DNA from: Rhizobium sp. ASV20
GTDB taxonomy: Bacteria; Pseudomonadota; Alphaproteobacteria; Rhizobiales; Rhizobiaceae
Assembly: GCF_016429015.1 (NCBI RefSeq)
Contig: NZ_JAELTU010000065.1
Coordinates: forward strand, 1 to 36,766
Length of the DNA stretch: 36,766 nucleotides
Direction of reading: 5' to 3'
Made by a program: the position numbers and the translations under genes. Below the pieces are notes generated by a model, which had not been told where the DNA came from, ran no database searches, and saw only the letters and a program-made list of their open reading frames with translations. Below, one piece after another: positions 1-7,685 of this stretch. Numbering within the stretch: position 1 is the stretch's first letter; the number at the start of each line of letters is the position of its first letter.

Positions 1-1
1 G

Positions 2-713
2 CGGCTCTTCCGGCTCTATCGGGAAGAGAAGCTGACGGTGCGCAAGCGCGGCGGTCGGAAACGAGCGATAGGCACACGAGCACCGATGCTGATCCCGCTC
101 GCCGCCAATGATCGCTGGTCACTGGACTTCGTGTCGGATCAGCTCACCGATGGTCGCAGGTTCCGGGTGCTCGCGACAAACGCATAGCGTTTGCGCTTTG
201 GTCGTCGACGATTGCACCAGGGAATGCCTGGGCCTCGTCGCCGATACGTCCCTTTCCGGCCTACGGGTTACCCGTGAGCTGGAGCGGATCATCGAGGGAC
301 GAGGCAAGCCGAAGATGATCGTCAGCGACAATGGCAGCGAGTTCACCAGCAACGCGATCCTGCAATGGACAGATCGGACCAAGGTGGAATGGCACTACAT
401 CGCACCAGGCAAACCGATCCAGAACGCCTTCATCGAAAGCTTCAATGGGCGGCTGCGCGACGAGTTCCTGAATGAAACTCTCTTCTCGTCACTGACCCAT
501 GCTCGATCAGCGCTCTTAAACTGGCGCAGCGATTACAACGATCATCGACCACACTCTGGACTCGGCTGGATGACACCTGCCGAGTTCGCTCAGACCATCA
601 ACCCGCGACGTGATGCGGTGCTGCGCAGCCGGAATGGCTCCGCACCGCAACTCGCCGCTACCGCCCCGAATACAGCAACCCAAAACCGCTGGAGCGAACT
701 CAAAACTGGATAA
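2..713 (+). pseudogene. IS3-family transposase OrfB, 5'-truncated by window edge and frameshifted
   Basis: Reading frame 2 from base 2 gives a typical IS3 OrfB segment that includes NDRWSLDFVSDQLTDGRRF, the first catalytic Asp region of the rve integrase core. The frame then hits TAG at 184-186. The protein continues in another frame with VVDDCTREC, SDNGSEF (second Asp region) and FIESFNGRLRDE (catalytic Glu), ending in a normal IS3 tail. The break coincides with roughly 19-25 extra bases around 174-198 that contain a 7-bp palindrome, so the defect looks like a small insertion rather than a point change. This resembles the IS2/IS407-like branch of IS3 transposases; the exact IS name cannot be given from sequence alone. 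Confidence 0.85.
177..193. repeat. Small palindrome at the transposase frameshift
   Basis: CAAACGC ATA GCGTTTG is a perfect 7-bp inverted repeat with a 3-base loop. It sits exactly where the IS3 transposase changes frame. Removing 19, 22 or 25 bases around it restores a continuous DDE-domain frame, so it appears to be inserted sequence. Its origin is unknown. Confidence 0.6.
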
Positions 714-743
714 AACTTGGGGGCAACGTCACCTGCGAAGTGC

Positions 744-771
744 CCCTGCCGGTCCTTCCGGCAGGGTTTTT
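744..771 (+). terminator. Intrinsic terminator 1
   Basis: A 9-bp perfect stem (CCCTGCCGG / CCGGCAGGG, loop TCCTT) is followed by TTTTT. It lies just downstream of the IS3 element end and would stop transcription leaving the element rightward. Confidence 0.75.
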
Positions 772-848
772 CATTTTCGCTTCAGGAATCTCTTTTAAAA
801 TTCCACTATGCGAACGAAATTCCCTCCCCCGGATGTTCGCATGATACA

Positions 849-881
849 GCTCTGCCTCCCCCCACGAGGCGGAGCTTTTTT
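849..881 (+). terminator. Intrinsic terminator 2
   Basis: A 10-bp stem with one T-G pair (GCTCTGCCTC / GAGGCGGAGC, loop of seven bases) is followed by six T residues. It is the second of three plus-strand terminators in 240 bp that contain no gene. Confidence 0.8.
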
Positions 882-954
882 AAAGTTTGCTAGGAACATT
901 CTTAATTGCTATGTATTCCATGGGTAGGAGATTCCGCTCTCATCCCAGAATTCA

Positions 955-978
955 GCCCGCCTTGCGCGGGCTTTTTTT
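955..978 (+). terminator. Intrinsic terminator 3
   Basis: A stem GCCCGC / GCGGGC with loop CTTGC is followed by seven T residues. It lies 60 bp before the 3' end of the minus-strand gene at 1037. The T-run is on the plus strand, so it serves rightward transcription from the left. Confidence 0.7.
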
Positions 979-1036
979 CGGCTGTTACCCTGCGCGGCCC
1001 ACCTGAAATAATGTTTCATTTTCGCGCCAGAGCAGC

Positions 1037-1417
1037 CTAGGGCTTCATCACCGGCATCTTGAAAATGCTCTTTTCGGCCTTTCCCTGCATGTCCTCGAGC
1101 TTTGAGCTCAACACCTGAACTTGCGTCCCGACCTTGTTGATGCTGTCGATCGCGGTGTCCAGCTTGCCACCGAGCGATTCAACTACCCTGTCGATCCGGG
1201 TGTTAGTTAGCTCGATTGCCTTCTTGTTCTCGGCGCCGGCTTCGGTGGCTCGGGTCGTCTGGAAGGAAAGAGGTGCAATCTGGGCAATCTGCTGCTGCAT
1301 CGCAGAAAGCTGCCCCTGATAGTCCTTTAGCCGGTCCTTTCGGTCGACCGCCTCCTTCTCAAGACGATTGTTGATGTCGGAAATCTGCTTCTGCAGATCC
1401 CTGTTGTCATTTCGCAT
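1037..1417 (-). CDS. Coiled-coil phage-type protein, probably lacking its N-terminal anchor
   Basis: This 126-residue protein is mostly heptad-rich helix and ends in a short Pro/Met tail. It has the same architecture, and a related C-terminal pattern (VQVLSSKLEDMQGK against VEVVGSKVDMMTGK), as the prophage gene at 15835-16266, which follows the spanins. That paralogue starts with a transmembrane segment that is absent here. The frame is open only about 30 bases upstream of the ATG at 1417, and no clear ribosome site sits in front of it. Upstream sequence switches at about 1425 to the tail of an unrelated plus-strand SRAP gene. I infer a recombination junction that removed the 5' end. A third, further decayed copy lies at 3218-3345. 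Molecular function is unknown. Confidence 0.55.
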   Translation of the reverse strand: MRNDNRDLQKQISDINNRLEKEAVDRKDRLKDYQGQLSAMQQQIAQIAPLSFQTTRATEAGAENKKAIELTNTRIDRVVESLGGKLDTAIDSINKVGTQVQVLSSKLEDMQGKAEKSIFKMPVMKP

Positions 1418-1427
1418 GTTGGCATAG

Positions 1428-1571
1428 GTGATACTTCTTCGTAATCAAGATGAGATCGAAACTTGGATGACGGCGCCGTGGAGCGAGGCCAAGGCGCTGC
1501 AGGAGCGCGTCTTTCCCAATGACGAACTGGTTCCGTTGACAACCAAAAAAGCTACGGGAGATGAAAAATGA
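1428..1571 (+). pseudogene. C-terminal fragment of SRAP (SOS-response-associated peptidase, YedK/HMCES-like)
   Basis: From 1428 the plus strand reads VILLRNQDEIETWMTAPW followed by SEAKALQE and PNDEL. This matches the C-terminal end of one alphaproteobacterial SRAP clade, whose members typically read PVIL...WLTAPWEEAKALQRPLPD. SRAP proteins form a protective crosslink to abasic sites in single-stranded DNA through an N-terminal cysteine. That catalytic half is missing here. The fragment begins where the opposite-strand phage gene at 1037-1417 breaks off. Its TGA overlaps the ATG of the next gene in an ATGA arrangement, so the two were once an operon. Confidence 0.65.
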
Positions 1572-1867
1572 TCGAAAGCCGCGTCAAGAAGCTGGAACAG
1601 ACGATCATAGAGCTAGATGCCCGCTGCCTTATGCATGATTTTCTCATTGCGCATCTGCTAGGCAGGCTTGGATCAACAACCGCAGACATGCGCGGTTTTA
1701 CCAACGCCGTTATACAGCAGGTCGGGCTTGACCTTCGCGACAATGGAATGCGCGCTCTCGGAACGCCCGACGCGCAACGCTTTGCTGATGCTCTGAAGAC
1801 GTTGGAGTATTTCTCAGATTCCCTGCTAGGTGCCATGGATAAGGCACCGAAAGAGGAGTTGAATTGA
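1568..1867 (+). CDS. Hypothetical protein, 99 aa
   Basis: The protein is small and mostly helical, with a short N-terminal coiled coil (KKLEQTIIELDAR), no signal peptide and no membrane segment. The start is well supported: GGGAG lies 7 bases upstream, and the ATG overlaps the stop of the SRAP fragment. The next gene follows after one base, so the two form a small operon with the lost SRAP gene. I do not recognise the family. Loss of the upstream gene may have removed the native promoter. Confidence 0.6.
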   Translation: MIESRVKKLEQTIIELDARCLMHDFLIAHLLGRLGSTTADMRGFTNAVIQQVGLDLRDNGMRALGTPDAQRFADALKTLEYFSDSLLGAMDKAPKEELN

Positions 1868-1868
1868 C

Positions 1869-2165
1869 ATGAGCGAAGAGCCCGACCGGCCGATGAAATA
1901 CCTGCCTTTCTTAACGGGTCTCACCGTCTACAGGGTATTCTTGGTGTCGGCCTGCATCGCTTCACTGCTGATTTGGACGGTAACAATCAAAATCTTGGGC
2001 ATCATTTTTGCGCTTTGCCTGCCTGGAATAATTAACGAGCTGATTGCCGACCCGCAGGTAAAGTTCCGTATATCTAACAGAATATATAGCTCCCTCCCGA
2101 CTTTTCCTTTTCATTTGGAACGGCTTCAGATCGTAAAGGCGTTAGGGCTTGCAATGGCAAATTAA
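1869..2165 (+). CDS. Small inner-membrane protein, 98 aa
   Basis: The protein starts one base after the preceding stop, so translation is probably coupled. A hydrophobic stretch spans about residues 14-58 and could form two transmembrane helices (VYRVFLVSACIASLLIW and ILGIIFALCLPGIINELI). The C-terminal 40 residues are soluble and moderately basic. I do not recognise a family. The partner gene at 1568 and the decayed SRAP gene are its only operon context. Confidence 0.55.
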   Translation: MSEEPDRPMKYLPFLTGLTVYRVFLVSACIASLLIWTVTIKILGIIFALCLPGIINELIADPQVKFRISNRIYSSLPTFPFHLERLQIVKALGLAMAN

Positions 2166-2296
2166 GAACTTGAGCGCCGGATAGATACCGTCCATGTCAA
2201 TCACTATTGCGAGCATCCCGACTGCAAGGCATGGGCGGCTTCGGCTATGATATAGGAAAAAGCACGTCGCACTGGTATTGCTTCGAGCATAAGTAG
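2166..2296 (+). pseudogene. Frameshifted small Cys/His (zinc-type) protein
   Basis: One frame gives HYCEHPDCKAWA and then stops. A +1 shift near 2233-2240 gives GFGYDIGKSTSHWYCFEHK before TAG. Joined, the CxxxxC...CxxH spacing matches short zinc-ribbon-like proteins common in rhizobial phages and genomes. There is no in-frame ATG, GTG or TTG upstream, so the start is also gone. The terminal TAG is followed by an open stretch that could be an old continuation through a TGG codon. This is a decayed gene with no likely product. Confidence 0.5.
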
Positions 2297-2427
2297 AAGG
2301 AGCATCCACTGCCGAAGGATGGGAGGACGCTCTAGATTCTGAGCGCTAGCAACAACTCGGACGACACGTCACAGCGGTACGTTATTTGGATGATTTAATG
2401 GAAAAGGGTCACACGAAAAGAGAGCGC

Positions 2428-3207
2428 ATGTCCTTTACCGATGCGCTGAAACAGAAACGAAACGTTATGCGCGCCGTGATTCTGCGCGATATGCGGTCGA
2501 GGTTTTTCAACCATGGACTAGGTTTTATCGTACAGTCACTATGGCCGCTCGCTCATATGTTGATTATCATTTCAGTAAATACCTTTGCCGGTCGAGCGGC
2601 ACCGTACGGCGACAGTCCTTTGGTTTTTTTTGGAGTCGGCCTCGTACCTACGTTAGCGTTTATGTATATATCACGATTTATGTCGCTATCTGTAATTTTA
2701 AATATAAATATGTTATCATTTCCTATCGTAAAAGTGACTGACATACTGTTTGCTCGGGCATTTCTCGAAGTTATAGCTGGCTTCATAACTTTGCTTTTTG
2801 TGTGGATTATTTTTATATCACTTGGATTAAACCCGTACCCGGTCGATCCAACTCAGGCTGTATTTGCGTATTTGGCAACAATACTGCTTGCCGTTGGTGT
2901 AGGCTCTATCATTGGCGTAGTTACTTCATTTCTTCCCATATTCGTTACCGTCTATGCGCTGTTCACCATAGTCGTTTATATCTCTTCCGGAGCGGTCTTC
3001 GTCACCCCAAACCTTCCTGATCAAATAGCAATTCCACTTTCGTATAATCCGGTGGTGCAATGCGTTGAATGGATGCGCGTGGCATATTTCGAAGGCTACA
3101 GCGATCGACTTTTAGACCGAGAGTATCTTCTCGGCTTCGGGTTGGGGTCATTATTCATCGGGCTGACCGCCGAAAGGCTATCGAGAAGAATTCTTTTCGA
3201 TTCATAG
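2428..3207 (+). CDS. ABC-2 type polysaccharide export permease (Wzm/KpsM-like), orphan
   Basis: The 259-residue inner-membrane protein has six likely transmembrane helices. Its N-terminus (LKQKRNVMRAVILRDMRSRF) matches KpsM/Wzm-type permeases, which export capsule or O-antigen chains with a cognate ATPase. The start at 2428 is preferred because AAGAGAG lies just upstream and the family starts this way; in-frame starts at 2398 (ATG) and 2386 (TTG) would add 10-14 residues. No Wzt/KpsT-type ATPase lies nearby, which is unusual because the two are normally adjacent. The gene is AT-rich (for example 2690-2720) compared with the phage and chromosomal genes, which suggests foreign origin. The decayed coiled-coil gene follows after 10 bp. 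Confidence 0.85.
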   Translation: MSFTDALKQKRNVMRAVILRDMRSRFFNHGLGFIVQSLWPLAHMLIIISVNTFAGRAAPYGDSPLVFFGVGLVPTLAFMYISRFMSLSVILNINMLSFPIVKVTDILFARAFLEVIAGFITLLFVWIIFISLGLNPYPVDPTQAVFAYLATILLAVGVGSIIGVVTSFLPIFVTVYALFTIVVYISSGAVFVTPNLPDQIAIPLSYNPVVQCVEWMRVAYFEGYSDRLLDREYLLGFGLGSLFIGLTAERLSRRILFDS

Positions 3208-3217
3208 TATAAACGCC

Positions 3218-3345
3218 CTATGGCCTAACGGTGGGCGTACGGAAAAGTGTTCGGTCAGCCTTGCCCTGCATATCTTCGAGCTTCGAGCTCAACACCTGAA
3301 CTTGCGTCCCGACCTTATGGATGCTGTCGACCGCGGTGTCGCAGC
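3218..3345 (-). pseudogene. C-terminal remnant of a second copy of the phage coiled-coil gene
   Basis: Bases 3251-3343 closely repeat 1072-1158 (both contain TTGCGTCCCGACCTT and flanking matches). On the minus strand they read VGTQVQVLSSKLEDMQGKA and then a diverged tail ending in RTPTVRP and TAG at 3218. Homology stops at about 3345, just before the IS66 element. Only about 40 codons of the 3' end remain. The remnant shows that this gene existed at least twice left of the prophage copy at 15835. Confidence 0.75.
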
Positions 3346-3471
3346 CTGTCGAGCCGAGAAATGTTATGAATCCATCATGAGGCAAACGGTAACCGATGTC
3401 CTACCCCCACGTTGTCTCGGCTTGCCTGATCTGTGATCGGCTTTCCATGGGCGAGCAACGAGAGTTTCTCC

Positions 3472-3858
3472 ATGGAGAGTACATTGGAGTTTCTCACAAC
3501 CAGGAAGTCTGGACGTGAGGTTCACCGTCATTGGCCGGACGAAGTCAAGGCGCAGATCGTTTCGGAAAGCTTGAGACCTGGCGCGATGGTGAATGAGGTC
3601 GCCCAGCGCTATGGATTGCGGGCGAACCGCCTTTCGACTTGGCGAACGATGGCGCGGCAGGGCAAGCTGGTTCTACCCGCACCTGAGGGTGCGGTGGAAT
3701 TCGCAGCGGTGATCGTCGATCCACCCATATCGGAACCGCCGACCAAAACGGTCAGTCGCCCCGAGGTCATCGTTGGCTCCGTCACTATCCGTCTGGAAGA
3801 GGGAGCGTCTGTTGACCGCATCGCCGATGTCGCGCGTGCCTGCGCGGTTCCGGCATGA
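3472..3858 (+). CDS. tnpA: IS66 accessory protein TnpA
   Basis: The 128-residue protein has a helix-turn-helix region near residues 15-60 (HWPDEVKAQIVSESLRPG, then VAQRYGLRANRLSTWR), characteristic of IS66 OrfA. It is required with TnpB for transposition, although its biochemical role is poorly defined. The ATG at 3472 is chosen over an upstream GTG because homologues start near here. Its TGA overlaps the start of tnpB by 4 nt. Confidence 0.85.
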   Translation: MESTLEFLTTRKSGREVHRHWPDEVKAQIVSESLRPGAMVNEVAQRYGLRANRLSTWRTMARQGKLVLPAPEGAVEFAAVIVDPPISEPPTKTVSRPEVIVGSVTIRLEEGASVDRIADVARACAVPA

Positions 3859-4208
3859 TTTTTCCATCGAGCCGGGTTCGGATCATGGTGGCCACCAAGC
3901 CGGTCGACTTCCGCAAGGGCCACGATGGATTGGCGGCGCTGGTCAAGAACGAGTTGCATAAGGACCCTTTTACAGGGACGGTTTTCGTATTTCGCTCGCG
4001 CAAGGCGGATCGCCTGAAGCTGATCTACTGGGATGGCAGCGGGTTGGTCATGGCCTACAAGCGGATGGAGGAGCACACGTTCGCCTGGCCGGGCATCAAA
4101 GATGGCCTGATGACACTGGGTCACGCACAGTTCGAAGCGCTGTTTGCAGGCCTCGACTGGCGTCGGGTCCGCGCCATAGAGGCGAGAGCGCCGGACGCCA
4201 TTGAATAG
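3855..4208 (+). CDS. tnpB: IS66 Orf2 protein TnpB
   Basis: The 117-residue protein shows the hallmark IS66 Orf2 pattern: VDFRKGHDGLAALV near residue 17, then VFVFRSRKADRLKLIYWDG and a C-terminal FAGLDWRRV. Length is normal for the family. Its ATG overlaps the tnpA stop, consistent with coupled translation. It looks intact. Confidence 0.92.
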   Translation: MIFPSSRVRIMVATKPVDFRKGHDGLAALVKNELHKDPFTGTVFVFRSRKADRLKLIYWDGSGLVMAYKRMEEHTFAWPGIKDGLMTLGHAQFEALFAGLDWRRVRAIEARAPDAIE

Positions 4209-4276
4209 ATGCGGCACGATGACTCGGGCGGTAGATTCCAACGGCGAAGCGACGTTGGTTTTGATAGACTTTCACC

Positions 4277-5810
4277 ATGTTGGACGCCGCCGATCTTCCC
4301 GACGATATTGCAGCTTTGAAGGCGATGCTAGTTGCCGCGCAAGCGCGTGAAGTTCGCAAGGATGACCGGATCGAACGGCTGGAGAAGTTGGTCGCCGCTT
4401 TCAAACAAGCCGCCTTCGGCCGCAAGTCTGAGAAGGCCCGACCCAGACCAATTTGATCTTTCGCTGGAAGACCTGGAAACCGCAATCGCGGCCATCCATG
4501 GCGAAGAAGAAGCCGAGAGCCCTCAAGGCAAGCAGCAACCTAAACCACGCGCTGCCAATCGTGGCGCTCTTCCCGCCCATCTTCCTCGTATCGAGGAGAT
4601 CATCGACCCAGAAAGCCTAATCTGCGCCTGCGGCGGAGGCTTGCATTGCATCGGCGAGGACGTATCCGAGCGGCTGGATGTCGTCCCGGCGCAGTTCCGT
4701 GTCATCGTCACCCGCCGTCCAAAATATGCCTGCCGTGCCTGCACCGACGGCGTTTCCCAGGCCCCAGCGCCTGCGCGATTGATCCAGGCCGGGTTGCCTA
4801 CAGAGGCGACCATCGCTCATGTGCTGGTGTGCAAATACGCCGATCACTTACCACTCTATCGGCAGGCCCAGATTATCAGTCGCCAGGGTATCGATCTCGA
4901 CCGCTCAACACTCGCCGATTGGGTTGGTCGGGCTGCTTTCGAACTGCGTCCTGTTTTCGACGCTCTGATCGCCGATCTGAAGCGGTCGACGAAGCTGTTC
5001 ATGGACGAGACCCGTGCACCGGTGCTTGATCCCGGCTCTCGCAAAACGAAGACCGGATACTTCTGGGCGCTCGCTCGCGACGACCGACCGTGGGACGGAG
5101 GTGCACCGCCGGGGGTCGCCTTCACCTATGCTCCAGGTCGCGGCGGTCAACATGCCAAGCGGATATTGCAAGGGTTCACGGGCGTCCTGCAGGTGGACGG
5201 CTATGCCGGGTATAATCGGCTGATCGCACCGGATCGTGTCGGCCCGGACATTCAGCTCGCCTATTGTTGGGCGCATGCTCGACGCAAGCTGGTCGAGATC
5301 ACCCGCACTGGCTCGAAACCGATTGCCGAAGAAGGTGTGAAGCGGATCGGCGAGCTCTATCGCATTGAAGCGGAACTACGCGGTCTCGACGCCGACGCTC
5401 GCCTAGCTGGGAGGCAAGCACGGTCAGCACCGTTGATCGCAAACATGCGGACCTGGCTCACGCATCATCGTGCCCGCGTTGCTGGCAAATCTCCGCTTGG
5501 CGAAGCGCTCGCCTATATCGCCAAATATTGGGACGGCCTCTATGTCTTCCTGACCGACGGTCGCATCGAGATCGACAACAATGCAGTCGAGAGAACCATC
5601 CGGCCGATAGCCCTCAATCGCAAGAATGCTCTCTTCGCCGGGCACGACGCCGGAGCCGAGAACTGGGCGACCATTGCCTCATTGATCGAGACGTGCAAAC
5701 TCAATGCGGTCGACCCGCTGGCCTACCTGACCGCCACGCTCACCGCCATCGTCAATGGCCACAAGCAGAGCCGGATCGGCGAGCTGATGCCGTGGCATTA
5801 CTTGGGGTGA
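4277..5810 (+). pseudogene. tnpC: IS66 transposase TnpC, +1 frameshift near residue 54
   Basis: The natural start is the ATG at 4277 (MLDAADLPDDIAALKAML...), giving the N-terminal leucine-rich helix. The frame stops at TGA 4453 after FGRKSEKARPRP. Deleting one C from the CCC at 4437-4439 restores SEKADPDQFDLSLEDLETA and the rest of the protein. The rest holds the zinc-binding domain (CACGGG...CRAC), the DDE_Tnp_IS66 core (LFMDETRAPVL, QVDGYAGYNRL) and the C-terminal DNNAVERTIRP motif. Apart from the single base the gene is full length. A programmed frameshift is not typical of IS66, so the element is probably disabled, unless the base is a sequencing error. Confidence 0.85.
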
Positions 5811-5917
5811 ACAGACGGCTAAGGTCTGCTGTCGGCCCGAAGCGGGCTTTGGGTTGTCACGGGTGCTGTGGCTGTTATGGACTATCTGTCCAAACTTCAC
5901 TGCTGACGGCTGCCAAA

Positions 5918-6220
5918 ATGAACGAACCTTATAACGCGACAATCATTCAAACTCTCATCGGCGCTTTAGAGGAACTGGAACGAGACGACGATGTCATCCT
6001 TCTAGGACCATCGCCTCGAAAGGCCGCCGAGAAAATCGCCTCGAAACTGAGGTCGGTAGTGCCAGATCCTGGCCTCACACCAGAGGAAATGCACGGTTTA
6101 CGACTGCTGATCCTACATGCGATCTCCAGTAAGTCATTTTTTGACTGGGAGATGCCGACGCTCACGGGATTTACCGCTACGCAGTTTCAAGAGATTGCAG
6201 AAAAGCTCCCTCGCGAATGA
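5918..6220 (+). CDS. Hypothetical protein, 100 aa
   Basis: The protein is soluble and acidic, starting at the ATG at 5918. It has a helical N-terminus (IIQTLIGALEELERDDD) and no signal peptide or recognised motif. The ribosome site is weak. It lies about 95 bp downstream of the IS66 end. The same frame reads back into the IS as a shadow, so only the part from 5918 is credible. No family recognised. Confidence 0.45.
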   Translation: MNEPYNATIIQTLIGALEELERDDDVILLGPSPRKAAEKIASKLRSVVPDPGLTPEEMHGLRLLILHAISSKSFFDWEMPTLTGFTATQFQEIAEKLPRE

Positions 6221-6700
6221 CCCCTTACGGCGCATTCTTGACATCAATGTCGCAGCGGTAGCATTCGGGACGGCCTATCGCGCTTGGTCAATGTGCGAGG
6301 AAAACACCGCTTACGGCTAACGGGAAGAGAGCAACACAGTCATTTGTAACTCAAGAGCGACGGACGGCCGGTGGCACGTCGCTGCTCGCCCCTCTGCGGC
6401 GGGCCCATCCCGATCATTGCCAGGAGAATGCATGTACCAATAACAAACCCCCTATTCTGCGAGAAATAGGAGCTGAGGCGTAAAGCAGCCTGTCGCGGGA
6501 CGTCCGGCGGTTGATTTCTAGTTTCCGTCTTAGACAACTTCTATGCACAAATCGCTTGAACTCCGCAGGGCTTCATCCACTTCTTCGTTGCGATCTTGTT
6601 GTGGTGCCGTCAGGGGCCGATCCAAAATCTGTCAAGGTATTGCTCCAATTAAAAAGGGCCCTCCAAGGCCACCCACTAGACCGGCCTTGGAATACAGCCT
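6221..6700. other. 480 bp without a convincing gene
   Basis: No open frame here looks conserved. A minus-strand frame at 6340-6537 (TTG start, 65 codons, one possible membrane helix GFVIGTCILLAMIGM) is possible but unsupported. Short plus-strand frames near 6265-6320 and 6550-6720 resemble debris of coding sequence. The stretch separates IS66-side material from the polysaccharide genes. Confidence 0.4.
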
Positions 6701-7474
6701 TCAACTGGAACCGTCTGCCAACTGCGTAGCTTCCGGCTCGATCTCGTACACCTGCGCGTTTCGATTTCGTCTAGCCGCCAGATAGGCGTTTCGTGCACCA
6801 TCAACTCGCCAAGCAGGCTTCCGCAACCGGTGCACAAGCTTGCTCACTTTCTGTGGATTGCCTTCACTGCATGTCAACAGGAGTTCCGATAGCGCCTCGG
6901 TGCTGGAGAACATATCGATGGTCTCATGCTGGGCGCGTGGGGCTGTAATAAGGTGCGTTTCCGGATGCGCGTTTAATACGAAATGCGCCGACCAGTTGTC
7001 GGCCTCCATGTACGGGTCATAAATCAGAAAGGCGTTGCCCCCAATGTCTCCAGTCTTTATCCCCATTTTCTGATGGATATCGTGATTGTAGAAACGTAGA
7101 TCCATGAACCTATTCTCGGTTACGTCTACCGAAGCTTGCGGAGACAGAGCGATCACAGTGTTGGCTCCGATGCGCTTGCTATATTTCAGCGCTCCATAAG
7201 CACCCATTGAGAAGCCATACGCGATGACGCTTGAATATTGTGCCGTCAGCCGCTCCACCGCCTCCAACGTTTGGTCCATGACAGCCGGCGGATACCAGAT
7301 ATCACGCTTTGCAACGATACCAATCGCTGAATATCCGAGCTTTTCAAGCGGTGACGCGCCCCAGAAAGATATGCCCTTCTGATTGTAGTCAAGATGTGAG
7401 AAGGTCACGACCACTACGGGGTTGTTAGTTTCGGCGTGATGGATAAAGACTTCGTCAGTTTCGAAAATGTTCAT
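6701..7474 (-). CDS. Alpha/beta-hydrolase-fold protein of a surface-polysaccharide locus
   Basis: The 257-residue protein shows the nucleophile elbow GFSMGAYGAL (GxSxG, Ser near residue 89), preceded by strand-helix segments typical of the fold. The segment RAQHETIDMF carries the probable catalytic His. There is no signal peptide, so it is probably cytoplasmic. Similar hydrolases occur in capsule and exopolysaccharide clusters, where they may act as esterases or modify acyl groups; the substrate is unknown. It is the last gene of a minus-strand pair with the pyruvyl transferase-like gene, 211 bp downstream of it. The gene is intact, and its C-terminus is Arg-rich. Confidence 0.65.
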   Translation of the reverse strand: MNIFETDEVFIHHAETNNPVVVVTFSHLDYNQKGISFWGASPLEKLGYSAIGIVAKRDIWYPPAVMDQTLEAVERLTAQYSSVIAYGFSMGAYGALKYSKRIGANTVIALSPQASVDVTENRFMDLRFYNHDIHQKMGIKTGDIGGNAFLIYDPYMEADNWSAHFVLNAHPETHLITAPRAQHETIDMFSSTEALSELLLTCSEGNPQKVSKLVHRLRKPAWRVDGARNAYLAARRNRNAQVYEIEPEATQLADGSS

Positions 7475-7685
7475 TTGAAGCGGCCTAGCAAGGATATGCC
7501 AGTGGTTAGCATGCTCTTTGCTCGACCGCTAGTTTCGGATATCGAATTTCGTATACTCCGCCTGCATAGATGGTGGGCCGTTAGGCAGCACCTGCTCAAG
7601 AGATTGCTGCCACATCGGGGTATGCGCCGACCGCAAGAGAAGCGGACTTGGAACATCGAGGACGCATTTTCGGCTGCCGAGCAGC

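Larger units (their letters stand above)
1..732 (+). mobile_element. IS3-family insertion sequence, right-hand part (left part outside window)
   Basis: The window opens inside an IS3-family element. The first 713 bases encode the DDE integrase half of the transposase. About 20 bases after its stop codon comes the probable right inverted repeat, ending near TTGGGGGCAACGTCA. The left end is outside the window. The last 47 bases (686-732) recur inverted at 10041-10087 with 44 matches, which supports the placing of this end. Three intrinsic terminators follow directly. The element is probably inactive because its transposase is frameshifted. Confidence 0.75.
3389..5822 (+). mobile_element. IS66-family insertion sequence with frameshifted tnpC
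   Basis: The element has the three-gene layout typical of IS66 (tnpA, tnpB, tnpC). Proposed ends are GTAACCG...ACCCC at 3389 and the partly matching inverse GGGGT...CGGCTAA ending near 5822. The inverted repeats are only about half identical, and I see no 8-bp target duplication, so the exact limits are uncertain and one end may be rearranged. The element lies against the remnant at 3218-3345 and may have contributed to its decay. Confidence 0.7.

Noticed and set aside
3609..4241. Long minus-strand frame across IS66 tnpA/tnpB
   Set aside because: It is antisense to two clearly recognised IS66 genes and has no independent support.
3381..5830. Target-site duplication for the IS66 element
   Set aside because: The 8 bases before the proposed left end (GGCAAACG) do not match those after the proposed right end, so no duplication is claimed.
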